Source of the DNA: Sipunculus nudus
Lineage: Eukaryota; Annelida; Sipuncula; Golfingiida; Sipunculidae
Assembly: GCA_026874595.1 (NCBI GenBank)
Contig: CM049306.1
Coordinates: 76,819,642 to 76,883,641 of the forward strand
Direction: 5' to 3'
Length of the DNA stretch: 64,000 bases
Below, piece by piece: positions 1-10,700 of this stretch. Position 1 is the first letter of the stretch; the number at the start of each line of letters is the position of its first letter. A model generated the notes under the pieces. That model was not told the origin of the DNA. It ran no database searches and saw nothing but the letters and a program-made list of their open reading frames with translations. The position numbers and the translations under genes were made by a program.

Positions 1-412
1 ATCTATTTAATTTTAACCAATCTATCTTTCAGAACTGCCATCGGCCCCTTGCTCCAGGGATCATTCCCTGATATAATTTTCTGCGTAAGTAACATACAGA
101 ACACTGTTGGTTTTTAGCTTCGTTAGAAAATATGGGGAAAAAAATCGACAAATAAACAGTTTATTTAGAAAGCGATTCATGTTAAAATATATATACAACA
201 TATTATAATGGAGTTGTGGATATATACATTGTATACTAGTATGTATTTGTGAATCATTTTCAATATGAGATATTATGCAAATTATAAGATTTACAAAAAT
301 CACTTGGCACGTAACTGATTAAACTGTACAATGATAATATATAAATCATTGTTCTCCAGGATTCAACTGAAACAGTTCAACATCTACAATTTAGTTTCAA
401 TATGGAACTCCT

Positions 413-745
413 AAGGCCAAAATAAAAAAAAGGTATGGTTCTCAGGTACTTTTTTTCAGAAATCAATGCGGGCGGGCGCTTTTTTTATTTTAATTTTTTG
501 GGTATGTTTCGATAAAATTGTCAAATGATAAGGGAAAAGCATGAATATTACAGTTTTATTTTGCTAAATATGTTAAAGCACTACAAAACAAAGGTATTTG
601 TATGGTTTTATCTTCTTGAAAGAAATGTCGGAGCGGCAGCAGCTCAAAATTGGAAAGTTTTTACTGAAAATAAAAATAAAAATTTTTGATGCAGGGGTTT
701 AAAATTGATGCCTGAGAACCATACCTTTAATTTTTTTTTTGCCTA
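413..745 (+). mobile_element. MITE family M1, copy 1 (nested)
   Basis: This is an inverted-repeat element of about 330 bp. The left end reads TAAGGCCAA, then an A-run and GGTATGGTTCTCAGG. The right end has the complement CCTGAGAACCATACC followed by a T-run and GCCTA. A second, more diverged copy lies at 41641-41955 in the opposite internal orientation. It sits wholly inside the 1-1134 foldback. No ORF is visible, so it is non-autonomous. Confidence 0.75.
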
Positions 746-795
746 ACAATTTAAAAATTTTAATAACAATTTTTAAAGAAATGCCTAACATATAG

Positions 796-920
<125 letters not shown>

Positions 921-1134
921 TAGTATGCACAGTAAACATTGTTTAGGAATATATATACATACATATATATATAAATTTATATATATATTTGTCGATGATT
1001 AAAGTTTTTCATTTTCAATGTTTTCTCACGGTGTTCTGTCTGTTATTTATGAAGAAAATTATATCAGGGAATGATTCCTGGAGCAAGGGGCCGCTGGCAG
1101 TTCTAAAAGTTAGATTGGTTAAAATTAAATAGAT

Positions 1135-2270
1135 CTGATTGCCAAAAAAGGTAGTAATTGAGTTCATTTAGAAATATGTATGATTTGTTTCATAATGTGA
1201 CAGTTTGACAAAGTCTTAACGTAAAATTTACTTTATTTCTGAAGGGACTTTTTTCCGATATACCATGACTCCAAGATGGCAAGATGACACAGGAATTTAC
1301 AAGGTGATCAACATGCTATAGGGTCGGTTTAGTTTTATTCTTTTTAAGCAAATTAAAAACAGCCGTATAGCCGCCCATAATCATTTTCTGTTCAATTTTT
1401 TTGAGAATTTCCGAGTTTTTCCGGGTTTTACTATATGCCTGCATTATTACAGGGTAAGAGGTATTTGGGAAGGATATAGGATACCATTAACGTAGCCCAT
1501 AGCTTTTGAGCTTTCTCCTTACGCTTCGGTTCCCTCCGCTGAGAGAGCCCTAGTATGAGGTGTTTGAAAACTGGTGACATGCCACTGGACAATAAAACAA
1601 TAATCTCCCAGCTAAAAATGTGTCATATATATGAGGATAAAAAACATATTTAAATCATATGGTAACATAACATACCATTTTAAAATCATCATGTCCATTA
1701 AAAAGTTGAATTAGGTAAGGCTTGATCTCAAGCGGTAAAAACAAGCATGTATCTATAGAGGGGATTTCCTTGGGGTTCCCCAACATAAAACGTCATACCA
1801 GTTGTCAACCTCCAGGGCAGACTCAATATATGTTGTGTTAATCCTTAACATTCATGATAAATTTCTGTACGGAGAATGATGCATCACACGCGCCACCTGG
1901 TGATCCTCCCAACTTTAGGAACAACTGTCAGGTCCAGGGAAGGTAAACTTTTGAAGTGAGGTCTGTTGAGGCACTAAAGCAGGGGTTACAACAAAATTTC
2001 TTGTTCAGGTGAATACATTAACATTTTTTTTGGCCCCGAATGCATAAGTTTCCCTGTTACAAACACAATATTTGATTTTATATGATTTTTTGCCCAGTAT
2101 AGGATTTATGTTCTCCAGTTTACTTGAAGCTTCATATGTGGCAGGTATCCATGGAATGGATACATACGCAGCATTATAACATGCAGTTACAAAAACGTAC
2201 AAAGGAGTAAAATGGATTTATTATTACAATGTTATTATAATGTCCTGAACAGCAGCCTAAAAATACTGTA
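1135..2270. other. Intergenic, no gene seen
   Basis: AT-rich sequence with no convincing ORF, RNA gene or clear repeat boundary. The short open frame near 2005-2202 on the minus strand has no recognisable domain and is of chance length. Confidence 0.5.
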
Positions 2271-2279
2271 TTTTATAAA

Positions 2280-2645
2280 GGGTCCGCCTAAACACCCAAA
2301 ACACCGGTGTTTTGGGTACGTGTGATGAAACACCACGAAACACCCTTTTAAATTCGAACTTGAAGCAAAACACTGGTATCAGTTAATAAATCATCATCTG
2401 TTGGGGGCAGGGTCATAAGCTGGCATTAATGGCTGCAGTGGGCGCCGGTGAACCGACCACAGCACGAAACACTCGTTTTATGTCATAAATTTATGAAACA
2501 AATAAATGCAGATATATATCCATATGATGATTATTTATTGATTGGTGTTACGTTTTTGGTTCAGGTTTGAAGTTAAGTGGGCGTTTTGTGATGTTTCGTC
2601 ACAGATACCTAAAACACCGGTGTTTTGGGGTGTTTAGGGGGACCG
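2280..2645. mobile_element. 366 bp MITE with 9 bp TTTTATAAA target duplication
   Basis: The left terminus reads GGGTCCGCCTAAACACCC. The right terminus reads GGTGTTTAGGGGGACCG, its inverted complement with few differences. Each arm also carries the palindrome AAAACACCGGTGTTTT. The element is bounded exactly by TTTTATAAA at 2271-2279 and 2646-2654. A 9 bp duplication fits Mutator-like elements best, but the superfamily is inferred. No transposase is encoded. Confidence 0.85.
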
Positions 2646-2654
2646 TTTTATAAA

Positions 2655-3148
2655 CTTATATATTAGATATGTCATAATTTTGTGACACCTGACTGACACA
2701 GCCCGCATTCTATATTAATCATGCCTCAAATTATTTGTGATAAAGACATTATTATTTTGAGCTCGTTCACTGGTTGGCAGATGCAATTAGACTGACTGTC
2801 TCTCTAGTCCGTTCCAGTAGTGGCAGTACCAATGGCAATGGCAATGTATGTCACGACCCTGTGGGGCGATAAAGAGAGAAAGAGCCCGCATACGTACTGT
2901 CAGATTTTTGTTTCCACACCTGGACAAACACTGTGGCAACAAACTTCTTTGGAACGCTCCGGCATGATGGCCAGCGAAGGTTGCATACCTCGAAAACATG
3001 GTGATCATTTATGTTTGACGATGCACGGCTGTCATGCCCTTCACAGATACGTTTGTTGTTACTCAACTGGACAGACGTGCTTACGTAAAAGTGATGCGCA
3101 TGCGTGTCGTCTGCTAATGCCGGTGGGCGATATTCAAGGAAGACAAGC
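2655..3148. other. Intergenic, no gene seen
   Basis: Somewhat GC-richer than its surroundings, with overlapping open frames on both strands (2820-3272 + and 2851-3336 -). Neither has a recognisable domain, and both run into the inverted-repeat arm that follows, so they are treated as chance. Confidence 0.4.
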
Positions 3149-3668
3149 TTCACGGTCCCTGGAAATCTCGGACCTTTTACATCTCGGCCCACACGAAGTC
3201 GGACCATTTCAGGTCGGACCATTACGATCTCGGACCACTGGGCGGACGATCTCGGCCCACTTTTGTATCTGACCATTACGATCTCGGACAATTTTTTGAT
3301 CGGGCAACTACGACCTTGGACCAATGTAACATACATGTCCTGCCTGCTTAAACTGTTATGAAATAACCGATGTTATGTTTACAATAGGCCAACACATTGG
3401 GAGTTTTTAACTAAGACGACCCATGCTTCTATATAGGCTAACAATATTAGGCCTATTTCGTCTGAGCCGGCTGAGCGCGATTCAGATTTTAAAAAATCAA
3501 CTTGGACAAGTTCGGCCTAAGATCGATATTGCTCAGTATAGGCCTATATATCCACTCAGAAAACAGATTTCCGGCATACACACTCACTTACAATTAATTA
3601 ATAATAGTTTGTGTGACACGCATAACACCATAATTATTTTAACTCAAATAGAATTGACAACGTTTATT

Positions 3669-4440
3669 GTATCCGCCAAAACGAAGTTTGCGGATACTAG
3701 GCCTATGTTTTTGACCGGGTTCCGCCGCCGCGGCGTTCGTTTCCGGAGAACTCCTCCAAGACTACTGGACGGATTTTTCCGAAACTTACACCAATTATCG
3801 GGTCACATGTTAACTGGTGCCTAACCAATTGGCCTTGACCTCTGACCTTTCCTTTCTGCCATTTGTGCGTCTGTTTCCACACATAAACCCACATATCTCG
3901 GGAACCGCTTGACCGATCAGGAAAACAATTTTGTACAAATGAAGCCCTTGGATAGCTTTATAACATACACAAAAAATGGTGGCGCCACCTGCAACCATTT
4001 TTGCACAGTGTCCGTCTGTTTGTCTGCCGTGGGATAATATCACTCATATCTCGGCAGTGGTTTGACATATATGCCTGAAATTTTGCAGGTTTATACATCC
4101 TGGACAGCTTTCTTGATTTTATGACAGGTGGCGCCACCTACAATCTAGTTTACGCTGCAGACATCCAAGCTCATATCTCAGGAACCGTTTGACCGATTGG
4201 GCCGAAATTTTGCATGTTTATAGATCTCACATAGCTCTTTATAATACACAAAACTGGAGGGGCCACCTGGAACCATTTTTGCACAGCGTCCGTCTGTTTG
4301 TCTGCCTTGGGATAAAATCACTCGTACCTCTGTAGTGGTTTGACTTATCTGCCTAAAATTTTGCAGGTTTACACATCCTGGACAGCTTTCTTGATTTTAT
4401 GACAGGTGGCGCCACCTACATTCCAGTTTTGACACCATAT
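3669..4440 (+). repeat. GTATCCGCC repeat family, copy A (3' truncated)
   Basis: It starts with a self-complementary hairpin, GTATCCGCC...GCGGATAC, followed by a GC-rich CCGCCGCCGCGG patch. It continues with repeating blocks that contain GGTGGCGCCACCT (itself near-palindromic), CTCATATCTCGGGAACCG and GCACAGCGTCCGTCTGTTTG. Unlike copies B and C it lacks the terminal ACCCGTATTCTAG end. Imperfect direct repeats (ACTCAAA-AGAATTGACAA-type) at 3641-3667 and 4443-4468 flank it. Confidence 0.7.
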
Positions 4441-4674
4441 TTAAACTCAAAGAATTGACAAAGTTGATTAGAATTTAGTATATGCAAAGAAAAAAAAATC
4501 ACACTCATTATATATTATAGAGTGAAAACAGTTGTAGTTTAGATATATACATGAAACAGAAAAAAGTCATAAATCAACTAAAGAGTTACAATAAACTAAT
4601 TTCACCCCAGAATTTACTCGCAAAAATTTTGAAAGCCTATACAAAACAATTCTTATTCTGAAATGCATTTTTTT

Positions 4675-5780
4675 TCTAAGGTCTGTCTGTCAATCAATAT
4701 TTCTTTCATTCAATTTTTCTCTCATTCAATCTTTCATTCTATGATTTTTTATATTGGTAAACTCAACAGGCAGGCTGGGATCGTTTCACTATGTGGAGAT
4801 GGTCCCCTTAGTCGGGGTTGTTCCCCGTGGATAATATAGCCCTGTGAAATTAGGGATCGGGGTCAGTTTCAGTCATACAGTCTCAGTGAAGGTTTGTCTT
4901 TCGATTACGGTCGAGCAACCCTTGGAGACTTTACTGAACAGCGCTGCATTCTCTGAACAAGACAGTGAATTCTTCGTACAAGCCTTCTACCACTTCTTGA
5001 TACCAGCTAGGCCATCCCAAAGAAGAATACTGGTAAGTCCAGTTTTACCACAATATTTTCTTTCATTCAATCTGTCTATCATTCAACCTTTCTTTCATAA
5101 ATTCTTTCTTTCATTCATTCATTCTTTCATTCTGTCTGTCTATCATTCAACCTTTCATTCATTCATTCATTCATTCATTCATTCATTCAGTCATTCATAT
5201 ATTTCGCCTTCTATGAGTTAATCTTTTCTTTCATTCAATCTATCATTCAACCTTTCTTTCATTCAATGATTCATTCATTCTTTCATTCTGTCTGTCTATG
5301 ATTCACCCTTTCTTTCATTCATTTTGTCTGTCTATCACTATATTATTCATTCATTTATTATTTCGTTCGTCAATCTTTCATTCATTCTGATCTTTCTTTC
5401 ATTTAATGTCTTTCATTCAATCATTCTTCGAATCATTCTTTTTTTTTTCATTCGTTCATTCATTCATTCTTATTTATTCTTTCTGTCGATCATTCAATCT
5501 TTTTTTAATTCAATCTTCCAATCATTTAACCTTTCTTTCATTCAATCTGTCTATTATTCAATCTTTCTTTCATTCATTCTTTCATTCATTTTGTCTATAA
5601 TTTAATCTTTTCTTTTATTCAATCTTTATATCATATTACCTTTCTTTCCATAATTCTTTGTTTCATTCATTCTTTCTTTCATTCATTCATTCAAACTTCC
5701 ATTCATTCAATTTTTCCTTCATTCAATCTTAATTCATTCAATCTTTCATTCGTTTAATCTTGCATTCATTCTTTTAGCAC
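4675..5780 (+). repeat. Degenerate ATTC-rich tetranucleotide array
   Basis: About 1.1 kb of TTCATTCATTC, CTTTCTTTC and TCTGTCTATC words with irregular interruptions. A longer recurring phrase (TTCATTCAATCTGTCTATCA-like) suggests secondary amplification of larger units. Open frames here (for example 5324-5605) translate to Ser/Phe/Ile/His low-complexity strings and are not genes. Confidence 0.9.
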
Positions 5781-5947
5781 ACACACTCGTATACTTTAAT
5801 ACACGATCAAATACACAAACTTTAGAATTACATTTATTTGTAAATTATGATTAAGGCGATATGTAGAGAATGATTAATGATTGAGAGAATGATGAAGAGA
5901 GAGAGGCAATATTTATGCGTGGAGTAAGCAAGGCTTTTTCTTGTTTT

Positions 5948-7400
5948 AACTAGAATACGGGTAGTTGACAAGCGACTACGTGTATCCGCCGAAATCAGAG
6001 TGGAACGGATGAAGTGAGGCGTAGATTGAGAGGCAAGGGGAAATAAGAGTGAGGTGTGTTGCATATTAGCATGGATGTCTGCAGCCAAAATGTGTATGCC
6101 CCACCTACCACAAAATCCAGAGAGCTGTCCAATTGTATACATATGCTACATTTTAGGCAGATAAGTCAAACCACTACTTTTATATGAGTGATTTTATCAC
6201 ACAGCAGAGAAATAGAAGGACGTTATGCAAAAATGGTGGCAGGTGGCGCCACCAATTTTGTGTATGATTGAGAGCTATGGGAGATCTATACACATGCAAC
6301 ATTTCAGGGGGATATGTCAAACCACTCCTGAGATAAAAGCCTGAATGTCTGAAGCGTAAACATAAATGTAGGTGGTGCCACCTGCCACAAAATCTAATAA
6401 GCTATCCAAGATGTATAAACATGCAAAATTTTAGGCATATAAGTCAAACAACTACTGAGATATGAGGGAATTTAGCAAACAGCAGACAAACAGACGGACG
6501 CTGTGCAAAAATGGTTGCAGGTGGCCCCTCCAGTTTTGTGTATGATAAAGAGCTATGTGACATCTATACACATGCAAAATTTCAGGAGGATACTGCGAAC
6601 CAGTCCTTAGATATATAAGTCTGGATGTCTGCAACGAAAACTAGAATGTAGGTGGCGCCACCTGCCACAAAATCCAGAAAGCTATCCAAGATGTATAAAC
6701 CTGCAAAATTTTAAGCAGATATGTCAAACCACTGCCGAGGTATAAGTGATTTTATCCCATAGCAGACAAACAGACGGACGCTGTGCAAAATGGTTGCAGG
6801 TGGCGCCACCAGTTTTGTGTATGATAAAGAGCTATGTGAGATCTATACACATGCAAAATTTTGGCCAAATCGAAGGAACGGTTCCCGAGATATGAGCTTC
6901 GATGTCTGCAGCGTAAACTAGAATGTAGATGGCGCCACCTGTCATAAAATCAAGAAAGCTGTCCAGGATGTATAAACCTGCAATATTTCAGGTGGATCAG
7001 TCCAACCAATTCAGAGATATGAGTGATTTTATCCCAAGGCAGATGAACTGATGGACGCTGTACAAAAATGTTTGCTGGTGGCGTCACCATTTTAGTGTAT
7101 GTTATAAAGCTATCTATGGGCTACATTTAATTGTGCAAAATTTTTAGCCTGATCGGTCAAACGGTTCCCGAGATATGTGGGTTTTTATGTGGAAACAGAC
7201 CCACAAATGGACGCTGGACAGAGAGGAAAGGTCAGAGGTGAACCAAACATGAGGGCGCAGCAGTTAAACCGATCATAATCCTGAATTAAAAAAAAATTGC
7301 AGTCGGTGGTTACGGAGAAGTTCTCCGGAAACCTAAGCGACGGCGGCTTCCGACTGAAAACATAGGCCTAGTATTCGCAAAACTCTGTTTTGACGGATAC
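5948..7400 (-). repeat. GTATCCGCC repeat family, copy B
   Basis: A complete copy on the minus strand. The start, read at 7400 going down, is GTATCCGTCAAAACAG. The end is the reverse complement of AACTAGAATACGGGTAG at 5948. Internal blocks of about 200 bp alternate phrases containing GGTGGCGCCACCT with phrases containing TGTGCAAAATTTTGG. The internal block number differs from copy C, which points to expansion or contraction of internal repeats. Confidence 0.75.
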
Positions 7401-7615
7401 AATAATTAGCTTTACCATGGTTTGAAGATGTACATATACATTTGACACCGACATCATGAGTCCGATCGAGGTGTGAACGGGTCCTATAAAGTAGTCCGAG
7501 ATGGTACGGAATGTGGTCCGAGATCGTCAACCCGGTGGTTCGAGATTGTACTAAGTGGTCCGACTTCGTGTGGGCCGTGATGTAAAAGGTCCGAGTATCC
7601 AGGAAGCTAAAAAAG

Positions 7616-7645
7616 AACTCGCACCAGGAAGTGGCTAAACAGCTG
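7616..7645 (+). repeat. Short dispersed repeat (AGGAAGTGGCTAAACAGCTG)
   Basis: A word of about 30 bases just upstream of the CutC start codon. It recurs directly at 8027-8056 and inverted at 8739-8762. It probably belongs to the same transposable repeat that bounds 8027-8762, and may lie in the CutC 5' untranslated region. Confidence 0.7.
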
Positions 7646-7709
7646 GCAGAGTACCAGCACTCTGACAGTTTGGCTTGGACCGGGTGGTTATAATTTGCAT
7701 TCAGACAAG

Positions 7710-7773
7710 ATGCCAGTTACAATGGAAGTGTGCGTGGATTCTGTGATTTCAGCCATAAATGCTGAAAAAGGAG
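7710..7773 (+). CDS. cutC: cutC exon 1 (residues 1-22)
   Basis: Encodes MPVTMEVCVDSVISAINAEK then Gly, and ends in phase 1 before GTAACA. This is the first beta-strand region of the barrel, with the conserved MEVCVDS. No in-frame upstream ATG is close by. Confidence 0.93.
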
Positions 7774-10700
7774 GTAACATTTATTTTTATTAATCCTTAC
7801 CTGCACAAGAAAAGTCCATGATTTTTCAGGTTTTAATAAATATATTTTGGATGCCCCACCCCCTTATGAAGTTATTTTATAAAATTCACTTCACATACCA
7901 CTACCAGTAACCAGGCATGTTTAATATATGCTGTGTTTTCTTCTAAAAAAATATTAGGGTATCTACAGTATATTACATTCTTAAACCGAGTGCTTACTCC
8001 TGTACACAACTGTCACAAATGAAAATGAACTCACACCAGGAGGTGGCTAAACAGCTGCTCTGTGGATAGGGGGGACATTGATTTGCGTTTGTCTGTCTGT
8101 CTGTCCCTCTGTCTGTCTGTTCGTCTGTTAGTTTTTTTTTCATTTCCGTGTGAAAACTTTCCTAAATTTTATCTGATTTCATTCAAATTTGGATCAGTGA
8201 TTGCTCTCATGCATACCTTGGTTTGGATTGGTTTTGAGCGTCTATTTGAAAAATATTTCTCTCCAGCTCAAATACAAATTCAAAAATTTTGGTCAAATTT
8301 CTCAGTGCGCTTTAGTTTTTATGTTCGCCTGTAGATGTCTCCACATGTCATAGTGGATTTTGGTCCTATTTCTCAATGTGTTTTAGTTTTTATGTTTTGC
8401 AAATCCTTTGATATGACATCTCATGAGTTGTTTGTGCTTACACACATAAATTATGCTCATAAGCATATAAGCAGCTGATATGCCTGTCAACTTCAGTTCA
8501 TTTACTATAAATCTATATAAACTACCCTGTCATATCACAAAATATGAACTTTTGATACCTACTTAACATATTTATTACATATAGACCAGCAAACTATGTT
8601 ATTTGGTAAGTCAGCACAATATTGTCAGCTCATTGTCAAAATAATAATTAAAATCCCTCTGAAACTCTGAAATAGGGCATGCATTCATTTGCAAGCAGTG
8701 TAGCCCATAGACTAGTCTGCCAGCAAGGTTAGTTTTCCCTGCCAGCTGTTTAGCCACTTCCTATTAATTATTTTGCAATTTCACATCCCAAGATTGTCTA
8801 TGCTTCAAATCAGTGTTTCTTCTGAATTTCATTTTTCATGATTCTTCTTCTTGTCATGTTGTCTGGAGTTGTCATGCATGTAGGCTTACATGATCAGACT
8901 TCTGGTAACGCAGTCTTGATTTTGTAAACAGACACACATACATTCACAGTGTTTACTTACACACAGAACCACAACAATGTAGATGTATTAAAAATAGTAA
9001 ATGGGAAAGGGTTTGCTTGGGAAACAATTTTGTATTCAGCCAAAAAAGAACATGATACTGATAAGCATATATATTACTCCAAATGAATACATATGGATAC
9101 AACTTATTATTGCTTTAAATTTAAAACCCCATACTTAAGTTTTAGTTATTCATTCTTTTATGGAACACCTTTCTACTGCAGTTTTCGAGTGGTTAGCTTA
9201 CATGCATCATATTCATATATTTGGTATGGTATACCAATCAGTAACCCAGCTCACACTTGGTGAAACACAACAGACATCACTTGTCATCCAAAGTATAACT
9301 CATTTTAGACCTATAAGCAATAAACATATGTCATTAATTACAAATTACATAACTTGAGGGATCTATCTGGAGATTAATGGAAGAATTTTTCAACAAATCA
9401 TTATTAAACATAATCATGTATTGGTAACTGTCTTTCATTGTTAAAAGCATAAATATGGGGTGAAAAACATAAATATATTGATATGGTAATGATTTGGTCT
9501 TTTTTAAAGATAATTTGACACCTCTAATTATGTATCTTATAATTTTTTTAAGTTAAATATAATTAAAATTTTTATGTTGTCATTTGTTAAACATTGCAGT
9601 CACCTGACTTTGTGCAAAAACATTTGATATTTTATCACTTATTATACTGGACATTTTATTTTTATTTACAAGATGTAAAAATATATTAAAGTCAAGATTG
9701 TTTCAGATAAGATATAAAGTATTTAATCTAGGCATTATGATAAAACTGAGTTTGTAAAGTTTCTAGTCCTTGTTTTAACCTATTGTGCTGGCTGATAATT
9801 CAAATGGGTGTTATGGGTTTATTATTTTGATCAGAAAGATAGTATTTTTCTAACAAAGTTACAAAAATACACTTTGTTATTTTCCCTCATCACTGAATTT
9901 AGTTTTATTCATTGCATTCTGTTACCTTTTAATCTGTCAAAAGTTAAAGAAGCTCAGAATAAAGGGGAGAAACTTACTATAGTCCATTTCACCACCTGCT
10001 GTCCACCTTTTTTTTTTGTAGATGATTTACTTAAAAGTTTAATTTTTTTCAATATTTTCCAAGTAAACAACATATGGAAGTGACAACCTAATACGGCAGT
10101 TAAGAATTTTACAAAAAAATCCCCCATTTATGTTTCACAACATTTTAGTCTCTTTATCATGATCTGGCAGATATGGTGTGTCCCTCCATAAGTAGCCATC
10201 TTTGTTTTAGCTGGGTAAATTTTTAGAGTGTTTACATGAGATCATCCAATCAGCAGCTGTCAGTTGAGGCTGTTTTTGCCTGTGACCAGTGACCTTGACC
10301 GCCATAAATAGGTCTGATATGTTGTAAAATGTAGACCGATTTCTCATATTTTCAGAAAATTCTTTTATATAAATATGGCATAAGGTAGGAATTTAGTTAC
10401 CTAGTTGAAAATTAGGTCCTGTAATCCTATCCTCTACACTATAATTGTTTCCCTTGAAATGTACCTAATAAAAATGTTCATAGCAAAAATCAGGTGAACA
10501 TGAGGGGATGAAACGGACTATAATAATATGCAGATTTACCAGAGTAGATAGTTTCTGGTATGACATTTTAAAAAAAAATGGGATGACATACACATTTTGT
10601 CTCTACCTGTAAAGCTAGCCTCTACTGAGTTTTCCAATCAAACAACTTGGAATGTTTCAAAAGGGAATTACCACTTTAAAGTGTCAGACAAAAATTACAC

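Larger units (their letters stand above)
3150..7605. mobile_element. ~4.4 kb large inverted-repeat (foldback) structure
   Basis: The left arm at about 3155-3310 has repeated ATCTCGGACCA-type words and the phrase CTCGGACCTTTTACATC. It is matched in reverse complement at about 7440-7602, where the phrase appears as GATGTAAAAGGTCCGAG. Inside it lie a + copy (3669-~4440) and a - copy (5948-7400) of the GTATCCGCC repeat family. A long ATTC-rich array occupies the centre. The whole therefore reads as two arms around a simple-sequence core. It ends about 100 bp before the CutC start codon. No transposase ORF is visible. It may be one element or a head-to-head pair of insertions. Confidence 0.6.

Noticed and set aside
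2820-3336. Overlapping 150- and 161-codon frames on opposite strands
   Set aside because: Both run into the inverted-repeat arm at 3155-3310, show no domain and mirror each other; compositional artefact.
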